From contig NZ_CP022219.1 in NCBI RefSeq assembly GCF_004114915.1, positions 4,370,501-4,434,500 on the forward strand: 64,000 nucleotides of DNA, read 5' to 3'. The notes beneath the pieces are model-generated. The model saw only the letters and a program-made list of their open reading frames with translations. It did no database searches and was not told the DNA's origin. Positions 51,803 to 60,156 of this stretch are shown one piece after another. The translations under genes and the position numbers were made by a program. Within the stretch, counting starts at the first letter, position 1. Each line of letters begins with the position of its first letter. This stretch comes from Bradyrhizobium guangxiense (GTDB lineage: Bacteria; Pseudomonadota; Alphaproteobacteria; Rhizobiales; Xanthobacteraceae).

Positions 51803-52942
51803 ATGACGATGATCCGCGCCACCCTCGCCACGATCTCCGCCCTGCTCGCGCTGGCCCTGCCGGCCGCGGCCGCGGACGATTTCATCGCCTCCCCGACGCT
51901 GCGCGCGAGCGTCACCGTGACCGCGGACGTGGTGCGGGTCGGCGATCTCATCGACAATGCCGGATCGGCCGCGCTGATCCCGGTCTACCGCTCGCCCGAT
52001 CTCGGCACCACCGGCACGCTGACGGTCGGGCAGGTCCTGTCGGTGCTCCGCGCCAAGCAGGTGATCGGCGTGATGACCGGCGACATCAAGGAGGTCCAGG
52101 TCCCCCGCCTCGCCCGCACGCTCGCGAGCAAGGATCTCGAAAACGCGGTCGCCTCGACGCTCGAGCGCCGCTTCGGCCTCGGGGACGCCGCCAACATCAC
52201 CGTCACGTTCGACCGCGGCGTCGCCGAGATGCGGCTGGATGCCTCCAACACCGGTGCGCTGCAGCCTGTCGCAACGCGCTACGATGCCCGCAGCGGCCGG
52301 TTCGACATCGCTTTCGAGATTGCCAACGACAACAACCCGACCCCGACCAAGCTGCGCTTCACCGGCACCGCGATCGAGACGGTGGAAGTGGCCGTGCTGA
52401 CGCGCGACATCGACCGTGCCGATCTCCTGAAATCCTCCGACCTCTCGTTGGAGCGCAGGCCGAAGGCCGAAGTCACCGGCGAGCCCGCCTCGCGCGACCG
52501 CAGCATCGGCATGCAGCTGCGCCGGCCGATGCGGGCCGGCACGCCGCTCCGTGTCGCCGACATCGTCAAGCCCGACTTCGTGGTGCGCGATCAGGCCGTC
52601 ACCATCATCTATGAGGTGCCCGGCCTCTATCTCACCACCCGCGGCAAGGCGATCGAGAGCGGCGCCGAGGGTGACACCGTCAGCGTGATCAACCCGCAAT
52701 CCAAGCGCACGCTGACCGGTGTCGTGACCGGCCGCGGCCAGGTGACGATCCAGGGCGGGAGCCAGTCCGCTCCGATGGTGCCTGCGGTCGACCAGACCTC
52801 CTCGCTCAAGCGCGACGAAGCGCCGGCCCCCGTCGATACCGCAGCTCTCCTTCGGAACCTCGTGCAGGCCCCCACCTCGCCGGCCCAAATCGCAGAAGCT
52901 CAGATCCCGCAAGCTCGCGTCTCGCAAGCTCAAGCCAAGTAA
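51803..52942 (+). CDS. flgA: P-ring assembly chaperone FlgA
   Basis: 379 residues, longer than many FlgA proteins. Signal peptide to about residue 24 (LALALPAAAA). SAF-like C-terminal domain: VEVAVLTRDIDRADLLKSSDL, RRPMRAGTPLRVADIVKPDFV, VINPQSKRTLTGVVTG. The C-terminal 50 residues are a Gln/Ala-rich disordered extension. Chaperone for P-ring polymerisation in the periplasm. Followed 9 bp later by flgH. Confidence 0.9.
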   Translation: MTMIRATLATISALLALALPAAAADDFIASPTLRASVTVTADVVRVGDLIDNAGSAALIPVYRSPDLGTTGTLTVGQVLSVLRAKQVIGVMTGDIKEVQVPRLARTLASKDLENAVASTLERRFGLGDAANITVTFDRGVAEMRLDASNTGALQPVATRYDARSGRFDIAFEIANDNNPTPTKLRFTGTAIETVEVAVLTRDIDRADLLKSSDLSLERRPKAEVTGEPASRDRSIGMQLRRPMRAGTPLRVADIVKPDFVVRDQAVTIIYEVPGLYLTTRGKAIESGAEGDTVSVINPQSKRTLTGVVTGRGQVTIQGGSQSAPMVPAVDQTSSLKRDEAPAPVDTAALLRNLVQAPTSPAQIAEAQIPQARVSQAQAK

Positions 52943-52951
52943 GAGTTCGTC

Positions 52952-53713
52952 ATGTCCGCTTTCAGTTCGGCTTACCGTCTTCGTCGCATCGCGATCTCCG
53001 CCCTTCTGCTGGCCTCTTGCGCGCTGGGCGGCTGCTCCTCGATCGACCGCCTGTCGCAGATCGGCGAGCAGCCGAAGCTGTCGGCGATCGACAATCCGAC
53101 GACGCAGCCGGGCTACAAGCCGGTGCAGATGCCGATGCCGAAGCCGGAAGTGGCCTCCTACAATCCGAACTCGCTGTGGCGCAATGGCAGCCGCGCCTTC
53201 TTCAAGGCCCAGCGCGCCCGCCAGGTCGGCGACCTCCTGACCGTGACCGTGAACATCACGGACAAGGCCAACCTCTCCAACGAGACCCAGCGCAGCCGCA
53301 CCAATTCGGAAAACTCCCAGATCAACGACTTCCTCGGCGCGAAGACCATCACGCAGGCCAACAAGATCCTGCCCGGCAGCCTTCTCACCGCCGGCTCCAC
53401 CGCCTCCAGCGACGGCAAAGGCTCGGTCAACCGCCAGGAAGCGTTGCAGACCAACGTCGCCGCCGTCGTCACCCAGGTGCTGCCGAACGGAAATCTCGTG
53501 GTCGAAGGCAAGCAGGAGATCCGCGTCAACTACGAGATCCGCGAGCTCGTGGTCGGCGGCATCGTCCGCCCCGAGGACATCCAGAGCGACAACACCATCG
53601 ATTCCAGCAAGATCGCGCAGGCCCGCATCGCCTATGGCGGCCGCGGCCAGATCATGGACGTGCAGCAGCCGCGCTACGGCCAGCAGGTCATGGACGTACT
53701 GCTGCCCTTCTAA
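52952..53713 (+). CDS. flgH: Flagellar L-ring lipoprotein FlgH
   Basis: 253 residues. Lipobox LGGC with Cys28 (signal: ISALLLASCALGGC). Core signatures SLWRNGSRAFFKAQRARQVGD, LTVTVNITDKANLSNET, VAAVVTQVLPNGNLVVEGKQEIRVN and the C-terminal GGRGQIMDVQQPRYGQQVMD: FlgH. Outer-membrane L-ring. Followed by a hairpin terminator. Confidence 0.95.
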   Translation: MSAFSSAYRLRRIAISALLLASCALGGCSSIDRLSQIGEQPKLSAIDNPTTQPGYKPVQMPMPKPEVASYNPNSLWRNGSRAFFKAQRARQVGDLLTVTVNITDKANLSNETQRSRTNSENSQINDFLGAKTITQANKILPGSLLTAGSTASSDGKGSVNRQEALQTNVAAVVTQVLPNGNLVVEGKQEIRVNYEIRELVVGGIVRPEDIQSDNTIDSSKIAQARIAYGGRGQIMDVQQPRYGQQVMDVLLPF

Positions 53714-53776
53714 GCCCCTTCAAGAGCTCCCACATCGTGTTCGCGAACTAAAGGCGCGAACGACGATGTACGACGC

Positions 53777-53805
53777 GGCCCTCGCTAGCTCCCCTGGCGA
53801 GGGCC
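53777..53805 (+). terminator. Hairpin terminator after flgH
   Basis: GGCCCTCGC (53777-53785) pairs with GCGAGGGCC (53797-53805), then GCATGTATTTT. It marks the end of the flgF-flgH operon. Confidence 0.6.
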
Positions 53806-53891
53806 GCATGTATTTTGAGCACCGCAACCAGCGAGTCAGATGCCGCAATTGCAAACGACGCTGCCTCCCCGCAATGACGGGCTGAGAGAGG

Positions 53892-54671
53892 CTACGTAAA
53901 CTCCGCCTCCACCACCCCCAGCCCGTCCAGCTCCATCCGCACCTTGTCGCCGGCCTTCAGCCACAGCGTCTTGACCAGGCTGCCGGTGAGAACCAGCTGC
54001 CCGGCATGCAGCCCCTTGCCCTCGGCGGCGAGATGGTTGGCGAGCCAGGCAAGCGCGTTGTGGGGGTGGCCGAGCACGTCGGCGCCGGTGCCGTGACTGA
54101 CCTCCTCGCCGTTGACGATAGCGCGGCCCTTGACCGCCTTCAGGTCCGGCACCGACGAACGCGGAACCGAGGCGCCCAGCACACAGCCGGCGGCGAAGAA
54201 ATCGTCGGCGATCAGCGTCGGCGCGCCCATCGTCTCCCACTTCACATAGCGGTCGTCGACGATCTCGATCGCGGGGTGGTAGGCCTCGACCGCCTCGCCG
54301 ACCCATTCGGCCGTGAACGGCGCCTCGCCGGCGGCGAGGTCGCGCTTCAGCCGCACCGCGATCTCGCATTCGACGCCGACCCGGACATAGTTGGAGGCGG
54401 CAAGCTTGGCTCCGCTGTCATGCACCCCCTTCTGGAACCCCCCGCCGCCGCAGGGATGCGGGATGCCGATATAGTCCTGCATGATTTGACTGGTGCAGCC
54501 GATCTTGTAGCCGACCAGCGGACCGGCATGCGCCAGCAGCAGATCGTGCAGCGCACGCTGCACCTGATAGCCCTCCGCCTCATCGGCGGGCGGACGTTCC
54601 AGCGCCGCGAGCGGCGCATGGTTGCGGCGCGCCAGCGCGATCGCCTTTGCGGCTTCGAGAATCTTGTCCAT
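53892..54671 (-). CDS. 2-keto-4-pentenoate hydratase/FAH-family protein
   Basis: 259 residues. FAH-fold hydratase pattern: AEGYQVQRALHDLL, GPLVGYKIGCTSQIMQDYIGI, and the metal-ligand region GVECEIAVRLKRDL with EIVDDRYVKW. These enzymes hydrate 2-oxopent-4-enoate (or decarboxylate oxalocrotonate) in meta-cleavage of aromatics. No other aromatic-degradation gene is adjacent, so the substrate is open. Confidence 0.82.
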   Translation of the reverse strand: MDKILEAAKAIALARRNHAPLAALERPPADEAEGYQVQRALHDLLLAHAGPLVGYKIGCTSQIMQDYIGIPHPCGGGGFQKGVHDSGAKLAASNYVRVGVECEIAVRLKRDLAAGEAPFTAEWVGEAVEAYHPAIEIVDDRYVKWETMGAPTLIADDFFAAGCVLGASVPRSSVPDLKAVKGRAIVNGEEVSHGTGADVLGHPHNALAWLANHLAAEGKGLHAGQLVLTGSLVKTLWLKAGDKVRMELDGLGVVEAEFT

Positions 54672-54755
54672 CGGCGCCGCCTCCCACGCTACGCATTCAG
54701 GGGCGACACTTCAGCATCCCCGCCGGGGCGTGACAAGCGCGGGCGGTGTGGGCCC

Positions 54756-55784
54756 TCAGCCCTTGACGAGGCCGAGGCGGATCAGGCTCTCGGCGGTCGC
54801 GAGGATCGCTTCGTCGTTGGACCGGGGCTCCCAGCCCAGCAGCGACCTTGCCTTGACGCTGGTGGAATGCCGCACCCTTCCGAGCATCGGCACGACCGCA
54901 CGCAGCAGCGGAATACGGCTCGCAGCCAGCCGCACCAGCCAGTCCGGCGCCTGGAGCCGCGGAACCCGCCGCGCCCTTGGTTCCAGTTCCCGCCGCAGCA
55001 CCTTGCCGATGTCGAGGATCGACATCGCCTCGCCGGAGACGGCGATGAAGCGCTCGCCTCTCGCCTCCGGCGCCGTCATCGCCCGCAAATGCAGGTCGGC
55101 TACGTCGCGCACATCCACCACGCCGAAATAGACCCGCGGCACCGCCGGCATGGCACCATCGAGCAGCGATTTGACGATCTCGATGGAGCCGGAGAAGTCC
55201 GGCCCCAGCACGGGTCCGAAAATGCCGGCGGGATTGACCACCGACAGCTCCAGCCCACCTCCCTCGCGCGCAACGAAATCCCAGGCCGCCCGCTCGGCCA
55301 GCGTCTTGGACTTGATGTAGGGCTGCACGTCGCTGCCAGCCAGATTGGTCCAGTCGGTCTCGTCGAACGGTTTTTCGCGCGGCGGATGACCGTAGCCGAT
55401 CGCGCCCAGTGACGAGGTGATGACGACCCGTTTCACGCCGGCATCGCGTGCAGCCCGCAGCACCCGAAGCGTACCGTCGCGGGCCGGGATGATCATCTCG
55501 TTCTCATCCTTGGGAACACTGGTCGACAGCGGCGAGGCGACATGGAGCACGTAGTCGCAGCCCGTGACCGCCTCACGCCAGCCATTGTCTGCGGTGAGGT
55601 CGGCCGTGAAGAAGCACAGGCTTTCGGGTGAGATCGCCCCGCCCTCGCGGAGCATCGCCAGCACATCGGCCTGCCGGTCCGGCCGGCGCACCGTGGTTCG
55701 CACCCGATGGCCGGCAGCAAGAAGCTGCAGGATGACATGGATGCCGACGAAGCCGGCCCCGCCTGTGACCAGAACAGTGCTCAT
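54756..55784 (-). CDS. Extended-SDR NAD(P)-dependent aldehyde reductase
   Basis: 342 residues from MSTVLVTGGAGFVGIHV (GGxGxxG cofactor motif). YxxxK is visible as YIKSKTLAER, with an upstream VVITSSLGAIGYG that holds the catalytic Ser. Reductases of this extended type act on aldehydes, flavonoid-like ketones or hydroxysteroids. Divergent from the HxlR regulator at 55878. Confidence 0.8.
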   Translation of the reverse strand: MSTVLVTGGAGFVGIHVILQLLAAGHRVRTTVRRPDRQADVLAMLREGGAISPESLCFFTADLTADNGWREAVTGCDYVLHVASPLSTSVPKDENEMIIPARDGTLRVLRAARDAGVKRVVITSSLGAIGYGHPPREKPFDETDWTNLAGSDVQPYIKSKTLAERAAWDFVAREGGGLELSVVNPAGIFGPVLGPDFSGSIEIVKSLLDGAMPAVPRVYFGVVDVRDVADLHLRAMTAPEARGERFIAVSGEAMSILDIGKVLRRELEPRARRVPRLQAPDWLVRLAASRIPLLRAVVPMLGRVRHSTSVKARSLLGWEPRSNDEAILATAESLIRLGLVKG

Positions 55785-55877
55785 TGCCAAATTCCTTGCG
55801 TCGCGCAGGCCCACGAATTGGTTCCGCCACCCTGCTCAAGGCCGCATCTGGTCACTATCTGCATCCGGACAAGTAGA

Positions 55878-56276
55878 ATGGATTTCGAGACCGGTATGGA
55901 AAACCTGACCAGCGTTTGCGACGGCGACTGCGATTGCAGCCCCGATCCCGCCCTGCTTGCCGACTTCAAGCGCGCCATCCATGCGCTCGGCGGCAAGTGG
56001 AAGCTGGAGATCCTGTTTGCGCTGATGAACGGCCCGGTTCGTTTCGGCGCCTTGCGGAGATCGATCGGCGGCATCACCCAGCACATGCTGACCACGCAGC
56101 TGCGCGAGCTCGAGCAGGATGGCCTCGTGTCGCGCACTGCCTTCGCGGAGAAGCCGTTGAGGGTCGAGTACGAGCTCACCGATGCGGCCTACGGCCTGCT
56201 GCCGGCGTTTAAGGAAATATTGAGCTGGTCCAGGCTTTATGGGGACGCTCGCCTGGCAGTGTTGCAGGAAGCCTGA
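55878..56276 (+). CDS. HxlR-family transcriptional regulator
   Basis: 132 residues, winged helix with the HxlR core AIHALGGKWKLEILFALMNGPVRFGALRRSIGGITQHMLTTQLRELEQDGL. An unusual Cys-rich start (SVCDGDCDCSPDP, three Cys) could bind a metal or sense thiols. Divergent from the reductase at 54756-55784 with a 93-bp gap, and probably its repressor or activator. Confidence 0.85.
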   Translation: MDFETGMENLTSVCDGDCDCSPDPALLADFKRAIHALGGKWKLEILFALMNGPVRFGALRRSIGGITQHMLTTQLRELEQDGLVSRTAFAEKPLRVEYELTDAAYGLLPAFKEILSWSRLYGDARLAVLQEA

Positions 56277-56527
56277 TTGCAGCGATGCTTGATGCCGCTG
56301 CCCCGGTGTCTCAGCATCCGACCAGATCTCGTTGATGCGACTCGCAAAACGTCCTCGCACCTGAAGTGAAGGCTGTTTCTCATGTGGGCTCACGTGAGCG
56401 CGGAGGATTCGACTCTAGCTCATTGATCGCGATTCATTTTTCGCAATCCGCGACGGTCAACCTCGCACGACATCGGCGTTGTAGCGAGGAACCCGCGACA
56501 ACGCCGAGTGCAACGGCGTCGCCTCCG

Positions 56528-57328
56528 TCAAATGCGTCCAAGCGCGGCGCGGATGGCGACCTCGACCGGCGAGTAGTCCCCCTCCGTCCGCTCCAGCCGA
56601 TACGGCTCGGCGAGATGCAGCGGCGGCTGCGCCAGGAATCGTGGACGCTGTCCCCGATGCTTCTGCGCGGCATGGACCAGGAAGGGATGACAGAGATAGA
56701 CCGTGCCGGCCGCACCGGTCGCGAGCGCAACCGGACAGTCGGCCCCCATCTGCTCCAGCATCATGTGCGCCCGGCCCGCATCGCCAGCCGGCGCCAGATA
56801 GCGCGCCATCGGCAGGGGCGAGCCGACCCGGATCCGCGTAGGCGCATCGTCCTCACCGACGTCGGAGAACAGGAACAGCAGCAGCAGCGCCCGCCCCCGC
56901 GAGGTGATGTTGACGCGCCAGGCCGAGTGATCCTGCGCTTCGTCTGGGTCGTAATCCTCGCCGGGAAAGCTGAGATCGACATGCCAGCCGGCATCGCCGG
57001 GGTCGTCCGGATGCGGAAAGCGCACCGGAAAGGTGCCGATGTCGCGCCGCGGTCGCCATCGCCCCTGCCCGACGATCTGGTCGAAGGCGGCATGGAGCAC
57101 TGGGGTGTTGATGGCGTCCCGGAACGGCGGATCGCCATAATAGGGCAACCGCACCACGGGCCGGGTCCAACTGGCGGGGTCGTGCTCGCTGCATGGCAGA
57201 TCGCGCCACATGATGATGCGGGCCGCCTCGGCAAGCTCACGGGGGAAGGCATTGTCGATCCGGACAAAGCCGTCGCGGATGAATTGCTGGATTTGCGCGG
57301 CATCAAGCGCGCGGGGATTGGCAGTCAT
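56528..57328 (-). CDS. Phytanoyl-CoA dioxygenase-family protein
   Basis: 266 residues. The Fe(II)/2-oxoglutarate site is visible: H and D in GWHVDLSFPGED, distal H in YLCHPFLVHAA, and Arg in KHRGQRPRFL. It likely hydroxylates a small molecule; substrate unknown. Monocistronic minus-strand gene between HxlR and dksA. Confidence 0.82.
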   Translation of the reverse strand: MTANPRALDAAQIQQFIRDGFVRIDNAFPRELAEAARIIMWRDLPCSEHDPASWTRPVVRLPYYGDPPFRDAINTPVLHAAFDQIVGQGRWRPRRDIGTFPVRFPHPDDPGDAGWHVDLSFPGEDYDPDEAQDHSAWRVNITSRGRALLLLFLFSDVGEDDAPTRIRVGSPLPMARYLAPAGDAGRAHMMLEQMGADCPVALATGAAGTVYLCHPFLVHAAQKHRGQRPRFLAQPPLHLAEPYRLERTEGDYSPVEVAIRAALGRI

Positions 57329-57555
57329 GATGATCTCTCAATTGCTCGCCAGCCCTCATCATCGGCTCGCTGCGGAACCGGCCGGCTCAATCGGTTGGGA
57401 AGCCGCAAGTCGAACTCGCGGGACGCGATGCCTCCGCGGCGGGGGCGCCTGCGCTCAGCCCAGGAAGAAAACCGATGCGATGTTGAGGGTGCAAATCATC
57501 ATGGCGGCGCGAATCTACGCGCAGGATCAGCGGCGTTCAAGCGACGCCGTGAGCC

Positions 57556-57584
57556 AAAAACAAAAGAGCCGCACGTGGCGGCTC
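57556..57584 (-). terminator. Rho-independent terminator of dksA
   Basis: GAGCCGC (57566-57572) pairs with GCGGCTC (57578-57584); on the minus strand the stem is followed by TTTTGTTTTT. It lies just below the dksA stop. Confidence 0.8.
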
Positions 57585-57589
57585 CGTCT

Positions 57590-58000
57590 CTATTCGTCGC
57601 GATAGACCTTCTCGCGTTTCTCGTGGCGCTCCTGCGCTTCCACCGAGAGCGTCGCGATGGGCCGGGCTTCGAGCCGCTTCAGAGAGATCGGCTCGCCGGT
57701 GTCCTCGCAATAGCCGTAGGTGTTGTCCTCGATACGCTGGAGCGCGGCGTCGATCTTGGCGATCAGCTTGCGCTGGCGGTCGCGGGCGCGGAGTTCGATG
57801 GCGCGGTCGGTTTCGGACGATGCCCGATCGGCCAGATCGGGGTGGTTCACATTCTCCTCCTGCAGAGCTTGCAGGGTGAGCTTGGACTCCTTGAGGATCT
57901 CATCCTTCCAAGCGAGGAGCTTCAGACGGAAGTACTCCTTCTGCCGGTCGTTCATGAAAGGCTCTTTTTCGGTCGGTCGGTAGTTTTTCAACTTTTCCAA
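57590..58000 (-). CDS. dksA: RNA polymerase-binding factor DksA (one-Cys type)
   Basis: 136 residues. A coiled-coil stretch (about 20-95) with the Asp pair NHPDLADRASSETDRA at the tip position, then the C4-type region reading YGYCEDTGEPISLKRLEARPIA. Of the four zinc cysteines only the first is present, so the zinc is likely lost. DksA binds the secondary channel of RNA polymerase and works with ppGpp. Single gene with its own terminator. Confidence 0.9.
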   Translation of the reverse strand: MEKLKNYRPTEKEPFMNDRQKEYFRLKLLAWKDEILKESKLTLQALQEENVNHPDLADRASSETDRAIELRARDRQRKLIAKIDAALQRIEDNTYGYCEDTGEPISLKRLEARPIATLSVEAQERHEKREKVYRDE

Positions 58001-58171
58001 GGGCGGCCTATCTGTCTAAGCAACGACTCGCAACGGAAACAAGGTCCGTTGAGCCGGGCCTTATATAGTGGCCTCCTGTGACAGACAATATTTCCCTGCG
58101 GCGCCGGCTGGCGCCCCCAAGCCCTTGCACAGGAAGGTTTTATCCTGGAGGGCCCGGAGGCGGCTTCAGGC

Positions 58172-58783
58172 CTAGTAGCCGACCGTGAAGCGCTGCCTCG
58201 CATGGGCCGGGCGCTCGATTTCGTCGGCAAGCGCAATGGCGTAGTCAGCGAAGGTGATCCAGCTCTTGCCGTTCGCATCTGCGAGAAGCTGATCGGTCCC
58301 GAGCCGGAACTTGCCCGTACGTTCACCCTCGACGAACAGGGCGGACGGCGAAATGAAGGTCCAATTCAGCTCCTTTTCTTGCCGCAACAGGTCGAGAAAG
58401 GCCGAGCCCGCCTCTGCTTCCGCCTTATATTGGGCCGGAAAATTGGGGGTCGTGACCAGCTTCACGCCCGGCGCGACCTCGAGGCTGCCGGCGCCGCCGA
58501 CAACGAGGTAACGAGCGACCTTGGCATCCTTCGCCGCGCCGATCAGCTTGCGCGCGTCGCTGGCCAGGAAGTGCACGGAACTCACGGCGACCTCGTGCCC
58601 GGTCCACAGCTTGGCGAGGCCGGCCTGGTCGAGCACGTCCCCCTTGGTCGGCGTGACGTTCGGCAGGACCGCGATCTTCTCGGGGTTCCGGGCGATGGCT
58701 GTGACCGCGTGGCCGCGGCGGGACAGTTCCTTGGTGATCTCCGATCCGGCCCGGCCCGAGGCGCCGGCAACTGCGATTTTCAT
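58172..58783 (-). CDS. NAD(P)H-binding SDR-like protein (NmrA/BVR-type)
   Basis: 203 residues starting MKIAVAGASGRAGSEITKEL, a GxxGxxG nucleotide motif typical of atypical SDRs. VGGAGSLEVAPGVKL and NWTFISPSALFVEGERTG fit the NAD(P)H-binding YwnB-like group. The usual catalytic YxxxK is not clear, so it may be a redox sensor or isomerase. Divergent from the HxlR gene at 58933. Confidence 0.78.
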   Translation of the reverse strand: MKIAVAGASGRAGSEITKELSRRGHAVTAIARNPEKIAVLPNVTPTKGDVLDQAGLAKLWTGHEVAVSSVHFLASDARKLIGAAKDAKVARYLVVGGAGSLEVAPGVKLVTTPNFPAQYKAEAEAGSAFLDLLRQEKELNWTFISPSALFVEGERTGKFRLGTDQLLADANGKSWITFADYAIALADEIERPAHARQRFTVGY

Positions 58784-58851
58784 GGAAGGCTCCTTAGCTC
58801 CTTTGGTAACTAATGGAGACTAGATATCGTAATGACTGCTGGTGTTAAGAG

Positions 58852-58864
58852 AGCACTTTGTGCT
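58852..58864. promoter_or_regulatory. Inverted repeat between SDR and HxlR genes
   Basis: AGCAC-TTT-GTGCT, a perfect 5-3-5 dyad in the 149-bp divergent gap; a plausible half of an HxlR operator, though short enough to occur by chance. Confidence 0.35.
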
Positions 58865-58932
58865 TACTTGATTACGCGAGGGTAACCTCCACGCGCACCG
58901 CGAGCGACGACCACGGATTCCGAGGACCGACG

Positions 58933-59304
58933 ATGAAACCCAACGTCTATGCAGCGAACTGCCCCACCCGCCAGATCCTCGACCGCGTCGGCGACAAATG
59001 GGCGGTGTTGATCCTGTTGCTGCTGCGCGAGGAGCCGATGCGCTTCAATCAGTTACGCCGCACGATTGAAGGCATTTCGCAGAAGATGCTGAGCCAGGTT
59101 CTGAAGTCACTCGAACGCGACGGGCTGATCAGGCGTCGCGCCATCGCGACCGTTCCGGTGACGGTGGAGTATTCGATCACGCAGCTCGGGGTGACGCTCG
59201 CCGGTGCCGTCGATCCGCTGCGCGATTGGGCCGAGCAGAATCTGAAAGACGTTCTCACTGCTCAGCGCCGCTATGATGCACAGTTGAAGGAAGAGGCGGC
59301 GTAG
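58933..59304 (+). CDS. HxlR-family transcriptional regulator
   Basis: 123 residues from MKPNVYAANCPTRQILD at 58933. HxlR core DRVGDKWAVLILLLLREEPMRFNQLRRTIEGISQKMLSQVLKSLERDGL. One Cys near the N-terminus (AANCPT), at the position used by redox-sensing HxlR proteins such as HypR or YodB. Divergent from an NAD(P)H-binding protein, which supports a redox or electrophile stress switch. Confidence 0.85.
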   Translation: MKPNVYAANCPTRQILDRVGDKWAVLILLLLREEPMRFNQLRRTIEGISQKMLSQVLKSLERDGLIRRRAIATVPVTVEYSITQLGVTLAGAVDPLRDWAEQNLKDVLTAQRRYDAQLKEEAA

Positions 59305-59347
59305 GCGCGTGTGAAGCGAAGCGCGGTTTCGCCCCAAACTTTGCTGT

Positions 59348-59450
59348 CATGCCCCGGCCTTACCGGGCAGGGCGCCGCGGCCTATCGGTCCAATCACAAC
59401 TTTCTCTGGAATACTGGGTCGCCCGGTCAAGCCGGGCGACGACAGCCTGC
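59348..59450. repeat. Bipartite palindromic intergenic repeat, copy 3
   Basis: GTCATGCCCCGGCCTTACCG at one end, TCTCTGGAATACTGGGTCGC and CCGGTCAAGCCGGGCGACGA at the other. Same family as 19650-19755 and 42875-42992. Confidence 0.75.
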
Positions 59451-59458
59451 CTGAGTGA

Positions 59459-59872
59459 CTACCCCCGCCCGGCCTTCGCCAGCTCGACCTCGACGCGGAG
59501 CTCGATCTCCGAGAGCACCGAGTCCAGTCCGGGATCGCCTGAGGAGGATTTCAAATTCGCCGCGGCATCGCGCAGCCGCATCACGGTCGACGCGTCGAGA
59601 TTGCCGGACAGGAGACCCATCTTGAGCTCGTCCAGCACGTCGAGCGCGGTCCGGCCGCGAGCGACCGAGCGCTTGCGGCGCTCGACCGGATCCTCCTCGA
59701 CGCCTTGCAGGGCAAGCAGCCCATCGATGTTGGCGGCGGCCTTCGGTGCGGCAGCGCTCCGCGTCTCTTGCGCCGACGAGGTGTCGGGCAGAACGAAGGT
59801 GCCGGAGCTGGTCCGCCTGGCCTGGCTGGCCGGCGTTCCAAGCGTGGTGCCGTTCGGTCCGTAGATGCGCAT
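59459..59872 (-). CDS. fliX: Flagellar assembly regulator FliX
   Basis: 137 residues starting MRIYGPNGTTLG, with the FliX pattern SSGTFVLPDTSSAQETRSA and the helical C-terminal half (LDVLDELKMGLLSGNLDAST). FliX couples early basal-body assembly to FlbD activity in Caulobacter. Divergent from flgI as in that organism, which fits the ftr-like and CtrA-like boxes between them. Confidence 0.85.
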   Translation of the reverse strand: MRIYGPNGTTLGTPASQARRTSSGTFVLPDTSSAQETRSAAAPKAAANIDGLLALQGVEEDPVERRKRSVARGRTALDVLDELKMGLLSGNLDASTVMRLRDAAANLKSSSGDPGLDSVLSEIELRVEVELAKAGRG

Positions 59873-59919
59873 CGGAAAGAATCCGGGTGATCGATGCCGT
59901 CACCTTCGCTGTCTTATGG

Positions 59920-59954
59920 TTAACGGTGCGTAAACGGCCCGGCAAAATCTGCCG
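59920..59954 (-). promoter_or_regulatory. CtrA-like and ftr-like boxes in the fliX-flgI gap
   Basis: TTAA-CGGTGCG-TAAA (59920-59934, one mismatch to TTAA-N7-TTAA) is followed 5 bp later by a perfect CGGCA-AAATC-TGCCG palindrome (59940-59954). The CtrA-like box is 48 bp upstream of fliX; the palindrome is about 113 bp upstream of the sigma-54 promoter for flgI. Confidence 0.65.
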
Positions 59955-60052
59955 ACAGGCGGCAGTTTCGCTCCTGAGGGACAACGCCGGCTGACACCGG
60001 TCGAAACAGATTTATTCAACCTATTCAGCGGCCTAACTCTGCCGCTTCGGTT

Positions 60053-60067
60053 TGGCACAGCGCTCGC
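60053..60067 (+). promoter_or_regulatory. Sigma-54-type promoter of flgI
   Basis: TGGCAC-AGCGC-TCGC, identical in both conserved blocks and spacing to the flgF promoter at 50094-50108. It lies about 90 bp before flgI ATG 60157. Confidence 0.72.
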
Positions 60068-60156
60068 AAGGACAGCGCCGGACCAGCTCGTCATGGGAGT
60101 GTCGTGCGCGGTCTTGTCGATTTGAGGAGGCTTTTGAGAGCCTTGGGGAGCAGAGG

